A DNA stretch of 64,000 nucleotides, from contig MNCI01002011.1 in the NCBI GenBank assembly GCA_015680685.1, positions 1,268 through 65,267 of the forward strand, written 5' to 3'. The notes under the pieces were generated by a model. It saw only the letters and a program-made list of their open reading frames with translations, made no database searches and was not told where the DNA came from. Positions 11,235 to 22,817 of this stretch are shown in pieces (the stretch's first letter is position 1; every line of letters starts with the position of its first letter). This DNA is from Gnetum montanum (taxonomy: Eukaryota > Streptophyta > Gnetopsida > Gnetales > Gnetaceae). The position numbers and the translations under genes are program-made.

Positions 11235-12611
11235 ATGAAAGGTTCCTTAGGGGTCGAAGGAGGTGGTACCCATATGACAAAGGGTTTCCTAGGCTTTGTG
11301 CTTTGGGATCGTGGTGTTACTTTGATGACAAATAATTCCCTAGGGGAACTAGACCATTTGGTTTCCATGAACAAAGCCACAATATAGAAGTGATTATTGG
11401 CTCTTAGAGAGTTTGGCTCATTCACTACCAACTCTACATAGTTTATCATCTTTTGGAGATCATCCTTTAATGCTAGGAAAAAATCAGTGTCATGACTAGT
11501 CATTTGATGATAATGACAATAGCTATCAAGCTTGAAATACCTTGGTAGCTTAGGATCATCTTTGGTAATTATTGTTGGGTCTCTAGCTATGTCACAAAGA
11601 TGATCGTATCTCTTATGAGCTTATTTAGACAATTTCTTATGTTTTATATGATTATCTTTAAGTAGTTGTTCTAGACACTCAAAGGGCTTCATAGGTAAAC
11701 TAGTGTACTGAGACCTATCCTTATGTCCAAAGTCTGATCTTGGTTGATTTGGAGTGTATGAAGTGGATGGTTGCAATGAGTCAAGAGATGTGTTGTGTGG
11801 TGGAGATCCCCTACTCTTTGCCTATTTTGGCTCTTTTTCTACTATGACCACAGTTGTAGGTTCTTGTTTAGTCCTATTGCTATCCCTTCTCACATGTTGG
11901 TTTTTGTAGGCCACATAGGTTGGGTCATTACTTGCCTTAGCTACCTCCTCAATGTTCTTGGTTATTTATAAGGCTTGGCTTAGTGACCAAGGCTCTAGGT
12001 AGTACAACTTTGACTTAATAAACTTATTTATTGCTCCCTTATATATGAGAATAAGGAAGTGGATTGGGACATGAGTGTTGTTTGGTGTGTGGAAATGATG
12101 GGTGTGGACCCAAACATGGTAGGATGAATAAGAGGAGAATTGGGTCTTGGGACTTATTCCATTGATGAAGTAAGAGACATGGAGTTGAGTGTGGTTGTTT
12201 AGGAAGCTAGAGTTGGGAAAAGACTTCCAATGAAGGTGTTCGGCTCTTATTCAGCCTCAAACTCATCTTCCCCTCCTTGCTGATCCTCTAAACCAATTTC
12301 CTCACTAAACTCATTAACCTTTATGAATTGTATGAGCATTTGTGTATAAAAGTCTATGAGGGGGATTTGGTCATAAGGAGATGGGATGAATTCTTTCCCA
12401 TTCTACCACATGATTTCAAATTAATGCTTAGCATAAAATTTGAAGCATGGTATTAATAGATCAGCTTACATCTTAGCATAGAGGAAGTTGTAGAATTCTT
12501 TATTGATAACTATGAAATCCAAGCTCTTGCCCCTTTGCCTAAGCGATTGTCTTTGTTCTATGACCACGGGGTCTTTCAGGTCATAGACATGAATAACATC
12601 TTAACTAGATA

Positions 12612-12616
12612 CCATG
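12612..12616. other. Target-site duplication of element A, left copy
   Basis: CCATG directly abuts the TGATG end of the A LTR. The second CCATG is at 40366-40370, after the CATCA end of the far LTR. Confidence 0.85.
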
Positions 12617-13428
12617 TGATGAGTGGCGAGGTACCCCTACACTCAACCATACAAATACAAGTGTTACACGCGTGATCCAGTCGAACTCCAAGGACTAAGT
12701 GCTTACGTGCCTTATGGAACACTTAAGGTTAATCAATCGCTATTGTCCCAAACTTACCTATATTGTCACTATTATATGGTTAGGTAAGTCTGAGGTATGT
12801 GATTTTTATATCTTTTCTCTTTTTAACGCCTATGCTAATGAGGAAGGGTGAAGAGACTAAGTAACTAACTTTCATTAACTACTCATTAACTAAGTTCTAA
12901 TTGTCCTAGCACCAGTATCCGTTTCCACTTGCCGCACACACCTTGAACTAGTGCAATTCTACTAGGATTACCAAACACTATTCGTTACTGGGTTACCAAG
13001 CGTTACACACGTGCTTGAAGTGGTCATACTGAATGCACTTAACTAGGAGAGTTGAGGGTTGAGAGAGATTTAATTATCTAGGAAAGCAGTTAAACATTTA
13101 ACAGTAATTAAATCCTATTTAGCTTAGTCCACATGCTGCAAGGTTTATCAGAAAGTTCATCTTTATTTTCGTACACAAATGTGTGCTTAGGTACAATTTG
13201 CTCGAATAAAGATCCGTTCACTTTGAGACTCCTATTGCAAGCACATGGAAATTATTCTAACTCTGGAATGGGAAAACTGCTAGAGTTTGGCTAAGGTATA
13301 GATCTAGATTGAGAAACAAGGGAAAGCCACCTCTTATTTATAGAACTGGCGGCGGGCTGCGATATTGTGTACGCGATATCGCAGGGGCTGACGTGATATC
13401 GCAGCCGATGCGATATCGTGGCTCATCA
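12617..13428 (-). repeat. Element A: 3' LTR (812 bp)
   Basis: Begins at 13428 (minus: TGATGAGCC) and ends TCATCA at 12617. It has GATATCGC palindromes near 13355-13420 and a TATA-like CTATAAATAAGAGG (minus, near 13340). Very similar to 39997-40365 over the shared part. Confidence 0.88.
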
Positions 13429-13440
13429 TACCCCCATGAC
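13429..13440 (-). other. Element A: polypurine tract
   Basis: Minus strand GTCATGGGGGTA, abutting the LTR. An identical tract is in G (49448-49459). Confidence 0.75.
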
Positions 13441-15150
13441 TGAATGAAAACTCGTCCTCGAGTTCCTTACAAAATATTGGAAAGGTATGGGATTATTGAC
13501 TTGAATGACACTAATGGTAGATGGGGTGACATGTGAACGGATCATCATTATAATACATGAAAAAATTTAGTGTTCATGAAAATAAGAGTAAACACTATAC
13601 ACATTTGACATCCAGCCTTATTTGGTAGCTAAGAGAGGCGAGAGAAGAGAAAGAGAGAGAAGAAGAAGTCTGTTGCTGCCGATGCCAAGATTACACTTTT
13701 CATTGTCCATCCATAAATGCGCCATCAATCTTGTTCCTTGCATAACTGCTTCAGAGCCAGTCTATTCCAAGTGTTTCCTCCAGATCGACTCTGTTGTTGT
13801 ATGATTGCCATCTGCACACACAACACAGTCTGATATTAGCAAGGGTAAATGAATCACAATGTAGTTAATACCTTGCCTCAGTGTAAGGTCCATTGGCTAA
13901 GTTGTGATATGGCTAATGTGGATCTGGAGATATAATACTGGTGGCTACCCGAGGTGTAGGGGTTAGGAGAAAATCGAAAAAATTAGACTAGGACCCCCAT
14001 GACTAAGAGCGAACCTCCAGTAGCGAGAGAATGGAAAAAGGTAAGGAATAAGAAAGATGGAGAAAAAGGAACAACGACAATGCTGATAAAATGAATGTCA
14101 AAGATGGAAATGAAAAAAATAGATGTTGATTGCAAAATGTTTAGGGGAAAGAAATTAACTGATGCACCAAATAGGAATGCCAGTGGGTCCTTCCCAGAGC
14201 AGGCTCATGTCCTTATGCCCTGACAATCCCACATTCAAAGAGTCCGTAGGCTCTAGAAATGTCATTTGGAAGCAAGAGTTAAATTCTTAACCACAAGATT
14301 TTACCAAAAAGAAAATAATGCATCAACCAAAATATGGACTATTGATACAACCAGCAATGAGGTGAAGAAATGGAGAAAGAAGGATGGTAAGGAGAGAATG
14401 GAATGGAGTCTCAAGAATAAGGTGTTGTACAGCCCCTTGTGTATTAATGGTTAATGTGACTCGATAGATCTCATTCCAAATCCAGCCTCAAACAAACCAC
14501 ATCCAGTGACTTCACATTAATACATTCGGCCAATCCATCCACTTGAAGTAGTAAGAATGCTTCCACCAAAGAGTCACCACCATTCCGACAAAATGAAAGA
14601 GGAGAAAGTAGGAAGCGAGGAAGGGCCTTAGTTAGAAGGAACATTTTTATTTAGTTCCATAACTAGTGCTTGTAGTTCAAATGATTATTTCGTCTAAGGG
14701 GTGTGCTTTGAATTTTGACTATTTTTTATGTGCTTTTACGTGAGAACCACACCATGCAAAGACTTTGTTATTTTTATTAGCTCAGCTTCCCGATAATGGA
14801 GCAATGTCAGAATGGTAAGGAAAACCCAAGAAGAAAACATCCAAGCACTCGAGAGAATGACCAACACAAATGCATCAAATCCCTTTGAAGTCACACCCTT
14901 TTCAATCCTTGAGTCCTTCCTTAGCGTGAGAAATGCCCAGTCACCGATTCGTTAATAGTTCTTATTATTTAAGTAAGGGACTATACATTTCCAAGCCAAG
15001 AGAGACCATAGAAATTCATGGATGCATGGATGATGTGGACTCATTGCTTGTTATATCTAAAGAACCATACCTTAGTATCAACATTATAACTCAAAGGTAA
15101 AAACCAAACATTAGCAATCAATAGAATACAGTTTGTACTACCATCAGGAG
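13441..15150 (-). other. Element A: conserved 3' non-coding region
   Basis: No coding potential, but it matches 56937-58630 of H in the same relative orientation. Shared blocks include the ctcgaggacgagttttcatt stretch before the PPT, the 'cacaaggggctgtacaacacc' region (about 14430), 'agagtccgtaggctctag' (about 14240) and 'aaccataccttagtatcaa' (about 15065). Conservation of a non-coding block in two independent copies marks it as part of the family. It ends where composite B begins. Confidence 0.75.
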
Positions 15151-16526
15151 TGAAACACCACAAAATTTTGGCTTAGCACTTTCAGACGATCCAACTTAAG
15201 TCATGTAGCTGCCCAAGCATGAGTACAGCATGACCAGACTTGGACGCCTCCGAAATAGCTCCCCGATGGTTCATGATTCAACAGGAAAGGTCCCCCTAGG
15301 GCCACAAGAACTGCACCAATTTTCAGCATCCAGAATCAAAGGTTTTGTGCTCAAAATACTTGGTCTTCGCTAAATACACTTTGGTTACATTTTCTTACGC
15401 TGCACAGCGTAAGGCTCAGTGTCACCAACTTTTGGAGCCCCGAAACTAAGCCAAAATAGGCCAAAATTGAGCACAAGGACCCCCCATAACCTCCACTAAT
15501 GGTTGCCCAAGGTCCCCAGCCCTCAGAATCCTAATTTTGAGCTAAAAATACACTATTGTCACTGCTCATGCCCAGGTCACACCCAGCTCACGCTCACGCC
15601 CAGGTCACGTCCAAGTCATGCCTAGCTCACGCTGACAACGTGAGCCCAGCGTGAGCTACCAAAAATGGCCCAGAACATATCAGACGCATGCCAAAAACAT
15701 GCCAAGGCAAGATCCAGCAGCCGATCCAAGCAAGCCGAAATCAAATTTTGAATTCATTGTTAATGTTCATTGTAAGATTCGTAATTTGTAAATTTTCCAA
15801 GCTCTTACGCTACTTCCATGGGCATAAGATATCTTGCATTGTAAGATACAGTCCACTCGGTCTAGAACGTAGTTTGCCCATGTACACCTGTCATGCAATC
15901 TATTTTTCTTGCATCTTGCACCTGCTGATCTAATTCATTCCTACGCCCAAGACAAGTAGATAAATACCCTATTCAAACACGTAAAGGGGGTTGGCAAATG
16001 TTGGCAGAAATTTAGCAAGAAACCAGCAATCCTGAGCCCGGACGCACGTGATTCCCAGCGCCTGCAAACACCATGCATCGGGGCTTGACATCTGACTTAC
16101 AACGCAACTACGTTTTGACCAGTGCACGTTTTTGTCAATTAATACAATACAGTTTCATTTTTGCCATCCATTGTCTTATTTTGATTTATTTTCTGCATTT
16201 TCCATTCCATTGCATCTTCCTGCGTACATTCTGTTTACGTTTACATCCTATTACGTTCATTACGCTCAATTACATTCATTACACTCTATTATTTTTGTTA
16301 CGCTCTGTTATTTTCTCTGTTTTACGCTTGTGACGATAACCCCAACGCAGGCAATAGCGTACGCTCAGGGAAGTCCTTGGTTGATCTGCGTGCGGACCAT
16401 CCAAGGCACTCTGCCTTCTTTTTTTTTAGCTTGCCCTCGCATGAAGGCAGGGTTTTCTATATCTCTCTGGAGATCTTTGGATGTTCGTTTCCTTCCAGCC
16501 TTACGCCGATGATTTCGGACAGCACA
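15151..16526 (+). repeat. Composite B: 5' LTR (1376 bp)
   Basis: Starts TGAAACACCACAAAA and ends GACAGCACA, 4 bp before the PBS. It contains several CACGCTG/CAGCGTG words (15400-15660). Its last 170 bp (tgatctgcgtgcggaccatc...) align with the end of 38214-39785, but most of the middle does not. Confidence 0.85.
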
Positions 16527-16530
16527 GAAA

Positions 16531-16548
16531 TTGGTGCTAGAAGGAGGG
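16531..16548 (+). other. Composite B: primer binding site
   Basis: TTGGTGCTAGAAGGAGGG, 4 bp after the LTR. E has TTGGCACTAGAAGGAGGG at the same place. The shared sequence and position support a PBS. I do not assign the tRNA. Confidence 0.7.
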
Positions 16549-16680
16549 CCACTTGCTTATCGCTTGATAAAATCTTTGTCGCTCCACGATCCAAAAGTTG
16601 CACAGATTAAGCGCTGAAACCAAAACCCTTTTTTACACTGAACCTATTCTTGCTAGAGTTGCTCATGTTGTAAATTTTTA

Positions 16681-17213
16681 CACCCTGAGCTTGGTTATGC
16701 TCAAGCCAGTTTTACTCACGTTGAGCTTGGTTACGCTCAGACCAGTTTTACTCACGCTGAGCTTGGTTACGCTCAGACCAGTTTTACTCACGCTGAGCTT
16801 GGTTACGCTTAGGCCAGTTTTACTCATGTTGAGCCTGGTTACGCTCAGGCTAGTTTTACTCACGCTGAGCCTGGTTACGCTCAGGCCAGTTTTACTCATG
16901 CTGAGCCTGGTTATGCTCAGACTAGTTTACTCACACTGAGCCTGGTTACACTTAGACCAGTTTACTCACACTGAGCCTGGTTACACTCAGGCCAGTTTAC
17001 TCACGCTGAGCTTGGTTACGCTCAAACCAGTTTTATTCATGCTGAGCCTGATTACACTTAGACCAGTTTACTCACGCTGAGCCTGGTTATGCTCAGACCA
17101 GTTTACTCACGCTGAGCCTGGTTATGCTCAGACCAGTTTTACTCACGCTGAGCCTGGTTACGCTGAACCCAGTTTACTCACGCTGAGCCTGGTTACGCTG
17201 AACCCAGTCTGCT
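16681..17213 (+). repeat. Leader minisatellite, about 15 units of 35-36 bp
   Basis: Unit: ctcacgctgagcctggttac followed by gctcagaccagtttta. It lies in the untranslated leader between PBS and gag. Within each unit CTGAGC and GCTCAG are complementary around an 8-base loop, so the RNA could form a row of small hairpins. Because 36 is divisible by 3, spurious repetitive open frames appear on both strands. Confidence 0.92.
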
Positions 17214-17271
17214 CAAGCTAGCCTTACATATGCTGCTTACATAAATTCAGCTAGTCAAACTAGTTATACAC

Positions 17272-20200
17272 ATGGAAGCTTCCCGGATCAAAGCAACATT
17301 GCCCATCTCTGACCTAGATGCTGAAGTCCCAAATCCTGTGACCACAACTGAATCCATAGTCACCGTTGGAGAGATGAACCTTCAAGGACCAACTCGTTAA
17401 TCACTTAGGTTACAAGGCAAAGACCCCGCCTATACAGTTCTCACCCCGGAACAATACAATTTCATCTGTGTAAAGATCCAAGCCAATTTACTCACTGATC
17501 ATGAAAAAATAGAAGCAAAAAGACATTTGAGCTCATCTATAAGGGGGGCCACAACTTTATCCCCTCAGCATATGATATGATTCCTCTCTCAGAATCTCAT
17601 CATGAACTTATAACCCAGCTCCTCATGGCAAGGGATCAAACCTTGCGACAACCTATTGGAGAGCTTCAAAATGGAGATGAGGAGGACAATTTTGCAGCTC
17701 AATTCGAACAGAGGGATTCGTACCATACTCTCAGTCCACATACTTATGTGAATCCGTTATTCCACCCTTTCACTGGGTAGACCATGTCTCTCCATTCATT
17801 TAAGACCACTCAAACACACGTGCCCCAACAAGAAGTGTCCAGTATTATTCCCACTCTCCATATGACCAACTCCCAATTCACTATGCCCGTCCCCACTATC
17901 CCTCCAATTACTACCTTACCCTGCCTCTTACAAGTACAACCCCAACAACCCCCCTCTTAAATTAATATGAGAGCAACTTTCCCACCCCAAGTAATTAGGA
18001 TGCCATCTGTTATACCTGCTACCACATCTACATACTTCATCCCACCAGTACAGGTTCATACCACACCCTTGGCTCCTCCAGTACAACACCAGGTACAAAG
18101 TCTCCTTGCACAACCCACAGTTGGGCAATGGCTTGCCCCTGTTGCTCAATAACAACAACAACCCACACCTTATGGTATGCCACCCTTAGTAGCACCCACT
18201 ATAAATATGCCACAAGTGCAACCTCCGATCACTCAACAATCATCATTCCCACCAACCATACATCAGTCTAATTTGTATGGCACTCAAACTAACCCCCCTT
18301 TACCTAGTGCCCAAGACTGGGTTGAAGCTAAAAAAATGATGCAAGAGCTAGCCGATGAGGTAAAATGCCTCAAAATCGCTAACAATGAAGAGCTTAAAGT
18401 ATTAGACTTTTATCAAGACGATCCTATTAGCTCTTCGGTACCACCGTTAACCTTACCCAAAGGAGTTTCTTTGCCTCAATTAACCAAATACAATGGGGAA
18501 GGAGACCCCAATGCCCATCTAGTCACATTTAGACTAGAATGCTTGTTGCTTCAGGCTTGGCCCCATGCAATCTTGCGTGTGTTTGCCATGTCCCTCACTG
18601 GCAGAGCATTAGACTAGTACTGAGCCTTGCCTCGTAACTCCATATCCTCGTTACTAGGTTTAAATACAACCTGAAACTTGAAGCAACCTTGGACAGTTTA
18701 ATACAGGTGAAACAAGCGCCCCTTGAACCTATACAAAAATTCATCCAAAGATGGAGTGCTACACTTAATGAACTTCATGAACCAATCCCAGAAACGTACC
18801 TTCTTATGATCCTTAAGGGAGCTGTGAATGATTTTGTCAAATCAAAACTGTACTACCTAAATGCGCGCACTCTAAGCCAAGCTTTTGTACAGATTAAAAA
18901 CATAGAAAGGCAGCCCAAAATAGCCATGACCTTGCTTACTCAGCCTTCAAAAATCAACACACCAAAAAGGATAAAGAAAAGGCTAAAGCAATAGTAGCGG
19001 TAGTAGCAGAAACTCAACCTACTAGAATGGCACAGCAAGGTAGACCACCTACTGCCCCCGTTAACTATGAGAAAACTGCTCCCACACACACACCTGAATC
19101 ATCAACCACGCAAGCTACTAACACGGGTCATGCACGTACGTTTGAGAGGAAAGACCTTGCTCAATACACACCACTCCCCATGAAGCCTTCTCAGTTGTTA
19201 GATCAACTTTTGAAGGTTGGAGCCATTAAAAACAAAAAACTGTCTCCAGTAGCGGCCCATAGGCATGACCAATCTGTGAATTGGCCCAAAACCCAAGCTT
19301 GGCAACTCCAAATGAGCCTCCTATTCCAAGAGGCTTTAGATTAGATCGATTTTGCGAGTACCATTAACAGAATGGGCATAGTATTGATTATTGTTTCATT
19401 CTCAAACAAGACATACAACATATGATTGATAGGGGTGAAGTAACATTTGATGATGCCAACCCAGTTAAACTGTAGAATCAATCTATGGGCGTGTACACAG
19501 ATCCCCTTAATACTAAGGAAGCTCCTTACGTCATTACCATGATCCATATCGGAAATGAGCAAGGAATGCCCAGAAAGCCGTTTGTGATTCATGTTCCTCC
19601 TACAACGTCAACATCATCCCCACAATCTTCGTATCCCACATACAATCTGCCTACACCTACAAAACCATTCGTCGTTCATGTACCCCCTGTCAATGCAACC
19701 GTAAATGTGCAACAGCCTACCCAGCCCACTCCCTTTGTGGTCTGGGTGCCACCCGCGGTTGCAACCACGGAGGTACCAACACAAAACCAACCAACTCCCT
19801 TCATAATCAGGGTACCCAAACACCCTGATCTTCAACCCCCTACTCCTCAACTGCAAACCAAACCGACCCCGTTCATCATCAGGGTGCCTAAACATCTTGA
19901 CACACAACCACCTCCAACTGTTCAATCGCAATCCCGACCCGCTCCATTCGTAATCCACGTCCCAAAACAACCTAATGTTCAAGCTCCAACAGTTCCTCCA
20001 CGATCCTCGCGAGAACGTCTCGCCGATAGACTTACCAGGAACGGTTGGAAAAGGAACGTTGAAGTCTTGAATTGGGTCCACTGAAACCCACTCGCTTAAA
20101 TGCTGTACCTATGGCTCCAACAACCGGCGAGCCGGGCACAAGTCACGAAAACAAAAAATTAGGAACGCTAAATACATCAAACCTAGACGTCACATCAGAC

Positions 20201-20550
20201 CACACGAAAGCCATTCCACAAGAGGTACAGCTATTGGGTCCAATGGACCAAGTCTCAATGAACATACCAAACAGTAAAGACTTAGCCAGTGCCCTAACCC
20301 AGGTCACACAGGCGCTAAAACAAAAAAATACATCCTTAAGTCTGTATGATCTAGTGATGACTTCTCAGGTGCACCGTGAAGCCTTGGTACGAATGCTCAC
20401 TTCGATCCAGGTTAGTGAGGATCTACCTGCCACTGAACCATCAATTCATGCAGTGATGTCTCCACAACAAAGATCAAGTTCTGCATCACTAGGCTTTCAT
20501 CTTGAAAACATTAAAATATATGAAAAACGGGAGAAGTCACCACTACCCCT
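17272..20550 (+). pseudogene. Composite B (B1): gag, degenerate
   Basis: ATG at 17272 follows the leader (MEASRIK...). N-terminal region: LRLQGKDPAYTVLTPEQYNF, a frame break, then FIPSAYDMIPLSE. The Pro/Gln-rich stretch at 17800-18300 precedes the Gag core (18177-18617: DFYQDDP, LTKYNGEGDPNAHL..F, and 18689-18994: PLEPIQKFIQRWSATLNEL, YLNARTLSQAF), which fits Retrotrans_gag. YTPLPMKPSQLLDQLL follows (about 19180). A FCEYH.QNGHSIDYC zinc-knuckle-like motif lies at about 19353-19395, followed by the PFVxxVP repeats. About five frame breaks make it non-functional as read. Confidence 0.85.
19566..19992 (+). repeat. PFVxxVP protein repeats between Gag and PR
   Basis: Six successive copies of P-F-[VI]-[VI]-x-V-P (KPFVIHVPP, KPFVVHVPP, TPFVVWVPP, TPFIIRVPK, TPFIIRVPK, APFVIHVPK) about 21-31 residues apart, joined by Pro/Thr/Gln-rich linkers in one 199-codon open frame (19485-20084). 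E has the same motif at the same place. The function is unknown: it may be a flexible linker or a repeated docking motif. Confidence 0.85.
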
Positions 20551-21273
20551 ATGTTCATAACCATTCAAGTAAACCAGTTTAAAATACATAGGGTCCATGT
20601 TGACGATAGGGCAGCCACTAATGTAATACCTTTCCCCGTCATTGAAAAATTAGGTCTCGCGGAGCATATTCACCCAATGGCAACAACGTTCCTAAAATCC
20701 TTTAGTGGATCACATGTTGTGGTTAAAGGCACAATCACTTTGGATTTCATAGTAGAGGATCGGTTCCCCACGTCAGCTGAATTTGTAGTCGTAGACGAGA
20801 TGCCTGGATTTAACTTGATATTGGGATGACCATGGTTAGCCCAATTAAAAGCGATTTCTTCATCCATCCACCAAGAGATTCACTTACCCTATGAAGGTGG
20901 TAAAATCATCATACATGATGATACGGCTACACCCAACGCCTCTGCACACGTAGGCACAAACCAAGGCTCAGAGGTCGAATTCAATGAGCCAAAACAGGAC
21001 GACACTACCCTCAAGCTTAAACAAGATGCCACACCTATCGAAAACCAAAGTGATAACTAATCCCCAAACCGTGATCCCCTAGAAGATACAGAAACATTAC
21101 AGAACATGGAAACATCAAAGCATGCTGACATAGGAGTTATTCCCCCAGATGTCTCATGGTCTGAATCGCCGTTTAACATAATTAGCGAAGGAGATGTTGA
21201 ATATACAATTACATCGACATGCCCAACACACCATGTCAATCTCCAAAAACTAAAGAAGCCACTTAAACTTTAA
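20551..21273 (+). pseudogene. Composite B (B1): protease and C-terminal linker
   Basis: Tat-type retropepsin: FKIHRVHVDDRAATNVIPF (active-site region, D-D-R instead of D-[ST]-G), TTFLKSFSGSHVVVKG, TLDFIVEDRFPTSAEFVVV, and FNLILG followed by a stop where GR is expected (20827). It continues as HQEIHLPYEGGKIIIHD (about 20870) and an acidic Glu/Thr/Asn-rich linker. The linker ends VSWSESPFNIISEGDVEY and LKKPLKL before a stop at 21271-21273. The matching linker of the second unit ends at 27573. No RT follows directly; a 2.2-kb spacer intervenes, as an intron does in Ogre elements. Confidence 0.8.
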
Positions 21274-21480
21274 ACTACTACTCATCTGAAATGACGTTAA
21301 ACTACTACTCGTCCGAAATGATGTTAAACTACAACTGTCCGAAATGACGTTAAACTACCACGTGTCCGCAACGACATAAAACTAGCCATGGTCAAGAATG
21401 ACCGGTTTAAAAACAAAACCCATCGAAACAATTTAAATTTCTCTTGTTTTCTTATGGCCCGAAATGGCCTTAAACTAGAA
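21265..21480 (+). repeat. GACGTTAAACTA repeats after PR (copy 1)
   Basis: About six units of 'tccgaaatgacgttaaacta' type with 25-45 bp spacing. The counterpart after the second PR is at 27575-27840. Confidence 0.85.
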
Positions 21481-22239
21481 CAAGTCACGATTCCATTTCT
21501 TTAAAATTACATTCCTGTTTGCATGCATGGTTACATCTTTGCTCTACCAATTGTTATTCCCCTTACATTTCTTCTACATTGTTTTCATTTCAGTCACATT
21601 CACATTTATATTTACAAATAGTTAAAACAGCAAAACAAAAAATAAAAATAAAATAATAAATATAAAAATAAAAAAAATCTTTTGTGTTTACACTTGCGTT
21701 TATCAAAAGTTTGGACAAAATCTANATAATAATATTAAATGTTTACATTGTATCACACATTCACTTTCATACAATCTACAAATTTTCAACAAAAAAAAAA
21801 AAAACATAACTAAGCTAACAACAATGACAACAACCAAAAAAAAAAAAAAACATAACTAAGCTAACAACAATAACAATGACAAGACATCGTGAACGTGCAA
21901 GTCATCGCAGAACCTTTGGCGCTCCTAAAGGCATTTTTTTTTGGTCTAACAAAATGAATGCATATTTATGGCAGTATGCGTAAAGGATAAAGCAATGCAT
22001 TGGTACACCCGCCTATTTATGTGTTGGGTCATTCACGCATTTTGCCTTAACCCAAAGAAAAAGAATTAGCGCGATGCCAAAGGCGGATTATAAAACCCCA
22101 GTTACGTTCTCTGGTGTATTTAAGGAAAACGTACATTCTCTTGCGTTTTCATCATCATGGGTCATTCGCACAGTGCCTAGGCCAATCCATACAAACGCAA
22201 CGTTTTCTTCGCACGCCCCGTCCAATACTCACGCTGGAT

Positions 22240-22405
22240 AACCCAAAATCGGAAAACTCACGCTGAAATGGCGGCTCAGCTCACGCTCTGATGGCAGCTC
22301 AACTCACGCTGAAACGGCCGTGCACTCACGCTCTGAAATGGCGGCTGACTCACGCTGCGATTGCAGCTAACTCACGCTGCCAAGGGCAAGCAACTCACGC
22401 TACCA
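22240..22405 (+). repeat. CACGCTG repeat cluster, spacer 1
   Basis: About seven units of 'actcacgctgaaatggcggc' type, 22-28 bp apart. A second cluster (22860-23090) includes a ~60-bp duplication around 'gttgcctgccttgttgctca'. Confidence 0.85.
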
Positions 22406-22732
22406 AGCAAAAGTTTGCAAAAATGCACAGAAAAAAATAAAGAATAAAAATACAGTTCCCACAACATACGCTTACGCCTGGGCAAAAATACAGGCAAATC
22501 GCGGTTAAAAATGCACAAAAAAAATTGCAGTTCCTACAAGTCATGTATGAAATGCAGTGAAATACCCTGCAACTAACGAACGTTGGTCCTCCCAACCCAA
22601 AACACAGCCAACAATGTTCGAAACATGGCAGTGCTGCATCTCACGCGGCCTATGGACATGCCCCTTGTTGCTCACGCTAGCCCAGAATCAGCAACAGGAA
22701 TCAAGACAATAGCCCCAAATTCAAAATAAAAC

Positions 22733-22817
22733 CAAAACGCATCAAAACATAATCGAAACCGTATCAAGACTATCNCCAAAACGCATCAAAACATAATCGA
22801 AACCGTATCAAGACTAT
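22733..22817 (+). repeat. 42-bp duplication flanking a single N (possible assembly artefact)
   Basis: The block 'aaaacgcatcaaaacataat' through 'gtatcaagactatc' occurs twice with no visible difference, separated by one N at 22775. An exact repeat across an N looks like overlapping contig ends that were not merged. Confidence 0.8.

Larger units (their letters stand above)
10616..12616 (-). pseudogene. Element E: gag (most of it), degenerate
   Basis: On the minus strand this parallels the B1 gag. Near 12540 are residues similar to B1's LRLQGKDPAYTV..EQYNF, then FIPSPYDQIPLIDF (near 12380), and in the C-terminal part a Pro-rich linker with PFVIWVPP (11162-11503 frame) like the PFVxxVP repeats of B1. 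Thr/Pro/Lys/Gln-rich sequence follows at 10806-11063. Many stops and frameshifts are present. A run of 29 N interrupts it at 11206-11234. Its N-terminal end continues at 40371, because element A is inserted here. Confidence 0.7.

Noticed and set aside
16598-16939. 113-codon open frame with LSLVTLRPVLLT repeats (and a similar frame on the minus strand)
   Set aside because: Produced by the 36-bp leader repeat, whose length is a multiple of three; no start context or homology.
16681-17213. CRISPR-like array
   Set aside because: Units are contiguous minisatellite copies with no unique spacers, and the genome is a plant's.
19614-20081. 155-codon minus-strand frame
   Set aside because: Shadow of the PFVxxVP linker on the plus strand.
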